Notes under the pieces: generated by a model
What the model saw: only the letters and a program-made list of their open reading frames with translations
Databases searched by the model: none
Told to the model about the DNA's origin: nothing
Shown here: in pieces, positions 8,897-17,152 of the stretch
Numbering within the stretch: the first letter of the stretch is position 1
How the letters are laid out: the number at the start of each line of letters is the position of its first letter
Assembly: GCA_947493005.1 (NCBI GenBank)
Contig: CANLOY010000001.1
Location: forward strand, 558,001-622,000
DNA from: an uncultured Roseivirga sp.
GTDB lineage: Bacteria > Bacteroidota > Bacteroidia > Cytophagales > Cyclobacteriaceae
Reading direction: 5' to 3'
DNA: 64,000 nucleotides
Program-made: the position numbers and the translations under genes

Positions 8897-11125
8897 CTAT
8901 TCTAATTTGAGAATCGTAAACTCAACTCTACGATTCAAAGCCCTTCCGGCATTTGTCCTGTTAGATGCAACCGGGACACTCTCCCCATACCAAACAAACC
9001 TTAGTCTTTTCTCATCTATACCCAGAGAGGCGATTCCTTTACGGACTGCTTCTACCCTACGATGTGCCAGGTCTACATTGTAATCATCCGTACCATAGCT
9101 ATCAGTATGGCCCGCCAATTCTACAATGGCATTGGGGTAGTCATTCATGAATTTCACGAGGTTACGGATTTCAACCCATGATTGAGGTTTCAAAATGTCT
9201 TTATCAAAATCGAAGAAGACATTCCTGATTATAAAAGACCTACCCGGCAAGGCTCTAACCATTTGAGGAGAAGCGTTGATGGTTGGTACTTGCACTCCAC
9301 TGGTAATTGCATTTGAACTCAAGACAGGTAACCCTAACTCCCTTCTCTGTGCGTTAAGCACTTCGAAGGTATCTCTTTTGAGTTCTGGTAAAGCTAGCGT
9401 AATAGAAACCGCCTTTATTACATCTTCTGGCACCTCAATTGGCAAACCTTCGGCTACTTGAGCACTGTCCAAGTCCAACCTATCTAGGTTTACTGCATAA
9501 ACATTGAGGTCCGCTATATCTAAAAGATCAATGGTAGAACCAACTGGAACAAAGCCTGGAACTTCAGCTCGATAGCTATATATTTCGTCTGCAGGTAACT
9601 CAATACAGTAATTACCTCCCGCATCAGTTCTGACTCTACCCACTTCCACACCGTCTCTTAATCTTGAAAAAACAACCTCTGAATCAAGGGCTTTTTGAGT
9701 TTCCGGATCTACTATCTTACCACAAAGAGTAACTAATCTCAACTGTCTGGTCACCAATGGCAAAGTCAAGGTGTGAATATCCAAATCATTGCCTTCAACT
9801 TCTCTGGTGAAATATCCATAAGGTCCGTTTTTCGGCACAAATAAGAACATATCATCTTCGTTGGAATTCACCACAGGCCCGAGGTTTTCTGGTTCAGTCC
9901 AGCTTCTCCACGAATTATCGAGCCTTCGGGTCATGAACAGGTCTTTCTTACCGTATCCACTGTGTCCATTTGAAGAAAAGATTAGTGTTTTCTTATCAGG
10001 CATCAAAAATGGTCCCTCTTCTTCCCCAGCTGTATTGATAATATCGCCCATATGAACCGGTTCAGTCCATAAACCATCTCTTTGCAGAAAGCTTACATAC
10101 AAATCTCTTAACCCTTCAGTCCCTCTTCCTTCTTCTGATATAATCAATACTTCACTATCAGGAGTCAACCAGAAATTCACATTCTCATGAACGTTGAGGT
10201 CATTATAGATTTTAAGGTTCTGCGGATAAGTCCATGTAGTTTCGTTAAGTCTACGACTCTTCGAAATGCCGTAATTCATTTTATTGGATAGGTATTCATT
10301 GCCCAGAATAATATATTCATCATCCTGTTGCCTCAAAAAAGAACTGATGAAATTGGGGTCGAGATTGTTTAATGGTTCACCAATGTTCCTTCCTATACCC
10401 CAATCTTTAGTGGTATTATCGAAGTCAGAGAACCAAATATCTTCCAGATCGTCTAATCCTCCCACATTACCTTCGTGGCCTCTTCTGCTAAAGTATAGCG
10501 TTTTAGTATCAGTAGTTAAAAGAGGCTTTATTTCCCTCTTATCACTGTTTATAAGGTCGTTCAGCCTAGATACCTGAAGCTTAGTATTAATGTTGGGCAT
10601 TAGATTGATTGATGCCTGAATTGGTGTTCTGGAATTTGAAACACCAATACAATCTATATCTGAAAACCCATCGACAGAAGACCCGTCAATTACCAACCTT
10701 AGGGCTTTAACATTGTAATCTGTACGGTCAATGAATACTCTGAACATTCTCCATTGTTCACGAACTGGACCCGGTTGCTGCTCAAAAACCAGATATTCAT
10801 TGTCATCGGGGTCGTATGCATAGATCTCAATTATTGCCCCGGGGTTATACGTTTCACCGATTGCGATTTGCTCAATCGGCATTGGAAGGTCAAATTCTAC
10901 TTTGATTGTTTCTTCAGTATTGGGCTTATAGGCTCTCCAGGCATTAGGATTGTCACCTCCACTAGGCAAAATGTTTGGTTTAAGTAGAGCCTGACGTGCT
11001 GAGTATTCAAGTTCAGTATACTCAGAAGATACCTCTACCACCCTGGTAGCCCATTGTACCGTAGTTTGGGCTCCGGCCGATACCAGCATATTGACCAATA
11101 AAAGGAGAGTTAGGTAATATCTCAT
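8897..11125 (-). CDS. OmpA-family outer-membrane protein with PD40 propeller
   Basis: A multidomain envelope protein. The start at 11125 gives MRYYLTLLLLVNMLVSAGAQ, a clean signal peptide; the upstream ATG at 11158 adds 11 residues. An N-terminal jelly-roll-like domain (FDLPMPIEQIAIGETYNPGA) is followed by WD40-like PD40 repeats (TLYFSRRGHEGNVGG; LIFSSNGHSGYGKKDLF), a carboxypeptidase-regulatory-like beta domain (CGKIVDPETQKAL) and a C-terminal OmpA peptidoglycan-binding domain (FFDFDKDILKP; ELAGHTDSYGTDDYN; NRRVEF). In Bacteroidota such PD40-OmpA proteins anchor the outer membrane to peptidoglycan, and relatives such as PorE belong to the T9SS; whether this one does is inference. It is followed upstream by the patatin gene on the same strand. 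Confidence 0.9.
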   Translation of the reverse strand: MRYYLTLLLLVNMLVSAGAQTTVQWATRVVEVSSEYTELEYSARQALLKPNILPSGGDNPNAWRAYKPNTEETIKVEFDLPMPIEQIAIGETYNPGAIIEIYAYDPDDNEYLVFEQQPGPVREQWRMFRVFIDRTDYNVKALRLVIDGSSVDGFSDIDCIGVSNSRTPIQASINLMPNINTKLQVSRLNDLINSDKREIKPLLTTDTKTLYFSRRGHEGNVGGLDDLEDIWFSDFDNTTKDWGIGRNIGEPLNNLDPNFISSFLRQQDDEYIILGNEYLSNKMNYGISKSRRLNETTWTYPQNLKIYNDLNVHENVNFWLTPDSEVLIISEEGRGTEGLRDLYVSFLQRDGLWTEPVHMGDIINTAGEEEGPFLMPDKKTLIFSSNGHSGYGKKDLFMTRRLDNSWRSWTEPENLGPVVNSNEDDMFLFVPKNGPYGYFTREVEGNDLDIHTLTLPLVTRQLRLVTLCGKIVDPETQKALDSEVVFSRLRDGVEVGRVRTDAGGNYCIELPADEIYSYRAEVPGFVPVGSTIDLLDIADLNVYAVNLDRLDLDSAQVAEGLPIEVPEDVIKAVSITLALPELKRDTFEVLNAQRRELGLPVLSSNAITSGVQVPTINASPQMVRALPGRSFIIRNVFFDFDKDILKPQSWVEIRNLVKFMNDYPNAIVELAGHTDSYGTDDYNVDLAHRRVEAVRKGIASLGIDEKRLRFVWYGESVPVASNRTNAGRALNRRVEFTILKLE

Positions 11126-11208
11126 TGATAAGGCTTCTGAAGCAGCACTATTCAACAACCTATAAAGTTAACGATTTATGGTATTCATATATCATAACTG
11201 AGTATACA

Positions 11209-13521
11209 CTAGTCATGAGACTTTCTATTAAAGATAAGATAACCAAACGACAACATGAGGTTGAAATGAACATTATTGTCTTCAATGTAGTTTAACCTGA
11301 GACTTATTGGCCCTGGAAGGGTGTTATAAATCAAGGTTGTCATACCCATAAAAGCTGGCTCATTGAAGCCCTTATCAATAATTGCATTCTGATTAGCGTC
11401 TGGACGAACTCTCTTGTAAGAGCTAAATGCATATAGTTCAGTTCTAAAATCAAGGCTTCTGGTAATACTTATAATGTGTTTCATACCCAAGGCTACATAA
11501 CCTTGTGCTCTGTAGTTGTCCAGAAAATATGTCTCAGAATCAAACAAAGGTTCAAAACTAGGAAGGTAAAGCAGGGTGCCACGATAATTTTCAAAAGTCT
11601 TTACAGTTGAATATTGAGCATTTAACATCCATCCAAAAGTATATCGCTCTCCGACTTTCGTGTACTCATCAAACCCGAAGTTAAATGAAACCCAATTCCG
11701 GTTTTTTGAAATCTCCAAACTTCTGTTGGGTCTGAAAAGTACAGATGTAGAACCTGGTACATAATCCGACTTACCATTGAAATACTTGGCTGATGCGTAA
11801 AAGCGTGTTCCTAATGTTGGGAATTGTTTCTTGTTTAAACTGTTCCTCTCATAGGCTATTTCTGATACAAAGGAAGTGAGTTCTAACTTGTCCAGAATGT
11901 CATTAGAAGAAATTACAGCCTGATTTCCATATTCATCAGAATTTCTTAGCAAGCTAGTGCTTAAAGTGATTACACTTCTTTGACCTGTACCGATACCTAT
12001 TGTTACTCCTGCCTTTCTATCTATTCTATCAATAATTACCGGATCTACGGAGTCATCAAAAATGTCATCCGTACTTAGGTAGTCCCAATGATTAAACACA
12101 AAATTAGGTTCGATGAAAAGCCTGTTTTTAGGATTGATGTTTAGTCTGGCAGCCAAGTTCAAAGATTCATAAAACCTCCCGGTGGAAACATTTAGTTTAT
12201 ACGTATTCAACTTCTTTCTGAAAGAATTCAGTCTGAAGCCCAGTTGTAATGTACTGACCTGCCTGGTAGATAGGTTTCCTCCAAAGTCAAGGGAAAGAGC
12301 ATTCTTAGCTGTTGGCTTTAAAAACAGTTCCAATACATAATGACCAGCATCTGAGTTATACGAAAAGTTCGGATATACATTCTTAAAATAGGGTTCTGAA
12401 ACAAGCTGAAAGTAGGCTTTGCTAATAGCATCTATTGACTTTCTTCCAGATTCAAAATCAATAAGCTTTTCTACAAATCCTTTTTGTTCTTCACTAAACC
12501 CTGTGAGTTTCAATTCTCCGAAAAGAAATGGTTCAAAATCCTTTTTAAAAGCAGCTCTTTTTTGGTTTAACTCTTCTTTGCTTGACCTTCTGGAAACTTT
12601 TGATTTCAGGAATTCAATTTGACTTAAACCAGCTTCATAGCCTGATTTGACAAATCTTTTAGCCTGATCAAAGTCCAATGCGCTTAAGTTGAACACATCA
12701 GGCTCAATGTATATATTACCCTCTCCCAATACATTGGGATCGGTTTTATCGAGAAACATAAACAAGAGTGCATCATTGATGATTTCCTCATCATTTTCAA
12801 AAGGGTATTTAGCACTCTTTTTTGTTGCCACATTGGATCCAATGATAAGATCAGGCCCAAAACCCTCTTGCATAATATCTACAGGGAAATTGTCATAAAT
12901 CCCACCATCAAATAAGTATTGATTGTTATACTTTATCGGCCGGTAAAAAAAGGGAACCGCCATTGAAGACCTTACGGCCTCCATTATTGAACCTGAATCT
13001 ATGGGTACTGTTTTTTGCCTAAAAACATCGGCCGCTACAGACTTGAACGGAACGAACAGTTTTCCGAAGTCAAAGTCAGCTTTTTTTGCAGCTTGAGTCA
13101 GGTACTCGTTCAAAACAAAGTTGATAATTAAGTCATTCGCTATGGGAGTATTGAGTTTAGCACCAGCACCGGAATCTAAAAGTATGTCCAGTGTTAACCA
13201 TGAGGCGTTATCTTCAGACTTTGTGTAATTATACTGATACTTTTCAGTAGATGTACCATTCACCCAGTTCTGAAACTCTTCACTAACCACAAGGCTCTCG
13301 ATTTCATCCGGGCTATAACCAGCAGCATAAAATGCACCTACTACAGCTCCCATAGAAGTGCCCACAATGTAATCTATTGGAATATTATTCTCTTCAAGAG
13401 CTTTAATTACCCCTATATGTGCAATTCCTTTAGCTCCTCCTCCACTCAAAACTAACCCTACCTTCTGTGCAGAAAGCTGAATTGACAGGGTGAGTAACAG
13501 TAAGGTGGAAAGAAATTTCAT
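11209..13521 (-). CDS. Patatin-like phospholipase with outer-membrane barrel (PlpD type)
   Basis: 770 residues. After a signal peptide (ending LSIQLSAQ) comes a patatin domain: oxyanion loop GGGAKG (27-32), nucleophile elbow GTSMG (Ser56) and catalytic Asp in DGG (Asp205), so both dyad residues are present. The region ~310-400 resembles a POTRA-like linker, and the last ~370 residues are alternating aromatic/polar strands ending in FGYLIF-type C-terminal beta signals, like Omp85/BamA barrels. PlpD-type proteins use the barrel to place or anchor the lipase at the outer membrane. It is preceded upstream (right) by a strong terminator, so it has its own transcription start. Confidence 0.92.
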   Translation of the reverse strand: MKFLSTLLLLTLSIQLSAQKVGLVLSGGGAKGIAHIGVIKALEENNIPIDYIVGTSMGAVVGAFYAAGYSPDEIESLVVSEEFQNWVNGTSTEKYQYNYTKSEDNASWLTLDILLDSGAGAKLNTPIANDLIINFVLNEYLTQAAKKADFDFGKLFVPFKSVAADVFRQKTVPIDSGSIMEAVRSSMAVPFFYRPIKYNNQYLFDGGIYDNFPVDIMQEGFGPDLIIGSNVATKKSAKYPFENDEEIINDALLFMFLDKTDPNVLGEGNIYIEPDVFNLSALDFDQAKRFVKSGYEAGLSQIEFLKSKVSRRSSKEELNQKRAAFKKDFEPFLFGELKLTGFSEEQKGFVEKLIDFESGRKSIDAISKAYFQLVSEPYFKNVYPNFSYNSDAGHYVLELFLKPTAKNALSLDFGGNLSTRQVSTLQLGFRLNSFRKKLNTYKLNVSTGRFYESLNLAARLNINPKNRLFIEPNFVFNHWDYLSTDDIFDDSVDPVIIDRIDRKAGVTIGIGTGQRSVITLSTSLLRNSDEYGNQAVISSNDILDKLELTSFVSEIAYERNSLNKKQFPTLGTRFYASAKYFNGKSDYVPGSTSVLFRPNRSLEISKNRNWVSFNFGFDEYTKVGERYTFGWMLNAQYSTVKTFENYRGTLLYLPSFEPLFDSETYFLDNYRAQGYVALGMKHIISITRSLDFRTELYAFSSYKRVRPDANQNAIIDKGFNEPAFMGMTTLIYNTLPGPISLRLNYIEDNNVHFNLMLSFGYLIFNRKSHD

Positions 13522-13541
13522 ACTGTTGAAATAAACGAAAA

Positions 13542-13565
13542 AAAGCAGGGCAAGTGCCCTGCTTT
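13542..13565 (-). terminator. Rho-independent terminator after the M23 peptidase gene
   Basis: On the minus strand AAAGCAGGGC-ACTT-GCCCTGCTTT forms a perfect 10-bp stem with a 4-base loop and runs into a T tract. It lies 21 bases past the stop of the M23 peptidase gene and separates it from the patatin gene. Confidence 0.9.
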
Positions 13566-13585
13566 ACAATATGCTTATTTTAATC

Positions 13586-14875
13586 TTATTCATTACTAGC
13601 CGAAACAGTTTTATCAGACCAGGTATTGGGAATGTCATTAAGCTTTTTTTCTATTAATTCTGTAACTGCCTCAAAGCCGATCATCTCTTCTGCTGTAAGT
13701 GGTTTTTCAGCTGGCAATTTTTCCTTAAGAAAATCTACTTGCTTTCCTCTTTTCCAGAACCTGAAACATAAGTGTGGGCCGGTGGTATATCCTGTTTTTC
13801 CTACATAACCAATAACCTGACCTTTCTTAACTCTTTGCCCATTCTTGAACTTACCAAAACGGCTCATGTGCAAATAACCCGTAGTATAAGTTCCGTTATG
13901 CTTAATTTTTATGTAGTTACCATTTGGTTTTGTATATGCTCTGGCTACGATTATACCATCTGCAGCAGCTTTAATTGGAGTTCCTATACCTGCTGCATAA
14001 TCAGTCCCTAAGTGTGCCTGTACACGGCCATACATTTTTAGATATCTTCTTGGGTTGTATCTGGAAGAAATTCTGGAATACTCAACAGGGTATCTTAAAA
14101 AGGCCTTTTGAACACTTTCTCCACCCTCATCATAAAAATCAAGACCATCACCTTTATCATAGGCATATGCGTAGTAGGAGTTTTTCATGTGGTTGAACTC
14201 TGCTCCAATAATATTGCCTATTCCAACAGACTCACCATCCACAATTCTATCTTCATAAATGACTTTAAACCAATCTCCTTTTCTAAGAGTTCGAGGATCT
14301 ATTTGCCAACCAAAAACATCAGCCATAGCACTCACCAATGCAGGAGATCCCCCTTCTGCACGAATAGAATGATCTAATGACTGTGAGATCACTCCGGCCA
14401 TGGTTCTTTCAAGAATTTCAACCTTCCGCTCTTCTCTGAAAACAGCTAATGAGTCATCTAGTTGATAGACTACATATTCCAGATCATTAGGCTCATAAAC
14501 AAAGTAAGAAGCCTTTTTGATAGAGTCGTTAGTATAAAAAATGGTATACTTTCTTCTCGGAACGAAGTTCCTGACACTAAAAACATCTCTGGAAATTTTA
14601 TCCATAGTGTAGATGTCTTGTCTGCTTAGGTTGTATGGCAAAAGGATATCGGCAAAGGTTTGATTACGTTTGATTCGTCCCTCTTTGATATCAAATAACT
14701 CTACTGGAATGCCAAATTTAAATAGTGGAGCAGGCTCTTCAACGACTTCTTCTACAAGTGTCGATTCAAAGCTATCTTCTTCAACTACCTGATTATCTTT
14801 TGTTGAAACGAAATAAACAGCGGTAAGAATCACCACTAAGCTTATCCCAACTACCGTAATCAAACGTTTGTTCAT
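13586..14875 (-). CDS. M23 family peptidoglycan endopeptidase (LytM type)
   Basis: 429 residues with an N-terminal membrane anchor (about 5-22), an acidic linker, an OapA/LysM-like middle region, and a C-terminal M23 zinc peptidase domain. Visible metal and catalytic residues are H288-LGT-D292, H336 in GYLHMSRF, and H368 in GPHLCFRFW. The usual H-x-H is H-x-C here: the second His, normally a zinc ligand, is Cys370, which could also bind zinc. Family members cut peptidoglycan crosslinks or regulate amidases during growth and division. The gene is monocistronic, with a clear terminator immediately downstream. Confidence 0.92.
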   Translation of the reverse strand: MNKRLITVVGISLVVILTAVYFVSTKDNQVVEEDSFESTLVEEVVEEPAPLFKFGIPVELFDIKEGRIKRNQTFADILLPYNLSRQDIYTMDKISRDVFSVRNFVPRRKYTIFYTNDSIKKASYFVYEPNDLEYVVYQLDDSLAVFREERKVEILERTMAGVISQSLDHSIRAEGGSPALVSAMADVFGWQIDPRTLRKGDWFKVIYEDRIVDGESVGIGNIIGAEFNHMKNSYYAYAYDKGDGLDFYDEGGESVQKAFLRYPVEYSRISSRYNPRRYLKMYGRVQAHLGTDYAAGIGTPIKAAADGIIVARAYTKPNGNYIKIKHNGTYTTGYLHMSRFGKFKNGQRVKKGQVIGYVGKTGYTTGPHLCFRFWKRGKQVDFLKEKLPAEKPLTAEEMIGFEAVTELIEKKLNDIPNTWSDKTVSASNE

Positions 14876-14948
14876 GAGTTATTTTTTGCCTTAAACGCCA
14901 AATTAGCACATTTTAGATGTAAATCATTAAAAAAAACGAGATAGTCCT

Positions 14949-17138
14949 CTATGATATTCTTAACCTGAGGCTATTTAAAACTACGCTCAGGGATGAAAAT
15001 GCCATAGCTGCACCAGCCACCATGGGGTTTAGCATGAAGCCATTCCACGGAATCAATACGCCAGCGGCTATTGGAATGGCGATTAAATTATAGAAAAAAG
15101 CCCAAAAAAGGTTCTGATGCATTGTTCTGACGGTCTGCTTAGAAACCTGAATTAACTCATTGATTTTACTTAAGTCACCCGAAAGCAAGGTAACATCGGC
15201 ACTTTCCATAGCGATGTCGGTTCCGGTACTCATTGCAATACTCAGGTCTGCTGTGGCCAGGGCAGGAGCATCGTTAATACCATCTCCGGCAAAACCTACA
15301 GTGATCTTTTTCTTTGCATCAGATACAATCTGAGCCTTTTCATCCGGCATCAAACCAAAACGGTAGTCATTAACACCGACTTCGTGGGCTACTGAAGAAA
15401 CAGCCCCCTCATGGTCTCCAGACAAAATCTCCAAAGCAATTCCTTGACTTGCCAACAACTCTACTATTTTCTTAGAGTCCGTTTTGAGATTATCTCTGAG
15501 TCCGAACAGGGCTTGAAGTGTCTGGTTTTTCCAGAAAAAAACCAGTGTTAAACCATTTGCTTTGAGCTGATTTATGGTTTCTTTTTGTTCATTAGATAAC
15601 TTGGCAACTCTTGACTTATCTATTCCTGTAACTTCAAAGATATCATCTTCGATAGTCATCTTTAAGCCTACACCTGGTAAGGTTTCAACTTGTTTAACGA
15701 AAAACGGAAACAGATTGTAATTGCTATTCAGGTATTCGACAATGGCACTGGCAATTGGATGAGCAGAACTCGATTCCATTCCGTTTAAAATACTAAGCCG
15801 TTCAAGGCTTTGTTCTTGATCGAAGTAAGTTTTACAATCCGTTACTTCCAACTGACCTTTAGAAATCGTGCCCGTTTTATCAAGGAACAACTTTTTGACT
15901 TCTTTTGCTTTTTCCAAGGCTGTTGCATTTTTAATCAGCACTCCTTTTGAGGCCGCTTTTCCAATGCCCACCATAATAGCAGTTGGAGTAGCCAGACCCA
16001 AAGCACATGGACATGCGATAATCAGCACATTGAAAGTATTAATGAATGCCACCATAAACGAAGTGTCCGGCACCAGAAAATACCAGATCAGAAAAGTGCC
16101 TAAGGCAAGAAGTAAAACAATTGGAACAAAGACAGAAGCAATTCGATCGGCCAACTTTTGTGCCGGTGCTTTGGAGCCCATTGCGTTTGAAACAATCTTA
16201 ATAATCTGCCCAAGCATGGTCTCTGCTCCGAGTACCTCAGCACAAATTTCTATTGTGCCATTTTGGTTCAGTGTTCCTGCCTTAACATAATCTCCAGCAC
16301 TCTTTTCCGCTGGAACAGACTCTCCTGACAGCATACTTTCATCAACTGTTGAGTTACCTGAAACCACTTCACCGTCAACTGGAATTCTGTCACCCGAACG
16401 GATCAGCAGTATGTCTCCTACCGCAACTTCATCTACGTTGATTTGTTGTTGTTCGCCATCTTTAACCTTGATAGCAGTATTAACTTTTAAGCCATATAAT
16501 TTCTCGATGGCTCCTGAAGTACGATGTCTGGCCTTTTCCTCCAGAAACTTCCCCAATAAAATGAAAGTTATAATGACCACGGCAGACTCATAATAAACAT
16601 GTACCTGCAATTCCTGAGATTCTAAGACCTCAGGAAATAATGTGGTATACAAACTAAATAAGAAAGCCGCACCAGTTCCAGTAGCAATAAGGGTATCCAT
16701 GTTGGCCCCACCTCGCAAAAGTTGATTAAAGGCACCTTTATAAAAGCGTAAACCCGACCAGAATAAAACTGGTAACGAAAGTAGGAGGAGTAAATAGCTC
16801 TTCAAGTAAAACTCCCCAACAAACATTGATAGCATTACAACTATCACCGTCAAGGGTAGTGCAACGGTTAAGTGCAGCTTAAGCTTTTTCAGCTCATCCT
16901 CATTGCTCGCCTTACTTCCATCAACGAGCAAATTGTATCCAGACTTCTTAACTGCTTTTTTTAGTGCCGAAAGTTTGGCTTGTTCGGTAAGCTCTAAAGA
17001 AACAGACTTGGTTGCGTAGTTTACTTCGGCAACTTCAACACCAGTTTGGTTCAGTAGTGTTTTTTCAACTGTAGCTGCACAGGCTGCGCAGGTCATCCCT
17101 TTGACAGGTAAAGTAAGTGAGACCCGCTCTTTTTCCAT
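14949..17138 (-). CDS. copA: Copper-exporting P1B-type ATPase CopA
   Basis: 729-residue heavy-metal P-type ATPase. One N-terminal HMA domain has CAAC (residues 17-20, GMTCAACAATVEK). The transmembrane CPC motif (IACPCALGLATP), phosphorylation site DKTGT, TGES-like actuator loop (MLSGESVPAEKSA), HP motif region (SSAHPIASAIV) and GDGINDAPALA hinge are all present. CPC with CxxC HMA and no His-rich tail indicates Cu(I) specificity. It begins 14 bases after the dsbD stop on the same strand, so the thiol-disulfide transporter and copper pump are probably one operon; copper export to the periplasm and disulfide handling or cytochrome maturation are linked processes. Confidence 0.95.
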   Translation of the reverse strand: MEKERVSLTLPVKGMTCAACAATVEKTLLNQTGVEVAEVNYATKSVSLELTEQAKLSALKKAVKKSGYNLLVDGSKASNEDELKKLKLHLTVALPLTVIVVMLSMFVGEFYLKSYLLLLLSLPVLFWSGLRFYKGAFNQLLRGGANMDTLIATGTGAAFLFSLYTTLFPEVLESQELQVHVYYESAVVIITFILLGKFLEEKARHRTSGAIEKLYGLKVNTAIKVKDGEQQQINVDEVAVGDILLIRSGDRIPVDGEVVSGNSTVDESMLSGESVPAEKSAGDYVKAGTLNQNGTIEICAEVLGAETMLGQIIKIVSNAMGSKAPAQKLADRIASVFVPIVLLLALGTFLIWYFLVPDTSFMVAFINTFNVLIIACPCALGLATPTAIMVGIGKAASKGVLIKNATALEKAKEVKKLFLDKTGTISKGQLEVTDCKTYFDQEQSLERLSILNGMESSSAHPIASAIVEYLNSNYNLFPFFVKQVETLPGVGLKMTIEDDIFEVTGIDKSRVAKLSNEQKETINQLKANGLTLVFFWKNQTLQALFGLRDNLKTDSKKIVELLASQGIALEILSGDHEGAVSSVAHEVGVNDYRFGLMPDEKAQIVSDAKKKITVGFAGDGINDAPALATADLSIAMSTGTDIAMESADVTLLSGDLSKINELIQVSKQTVRTMHQNLFWAFFYNLIAIPIAAGVLIPWNGFMLNPMVAGAAMAFSSLSVVLNSLRLRIS

Positions 17139-17152
17139 GCTACAAGAACACT

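Noticed and set aside
15868-16290. 140-codon plus-strand open frame opposite copA
   Set aside because: Lies entirely antisense to the well-supported P-type ATPase; its translation shows no domain and reflects codon bias of the opposite strand.
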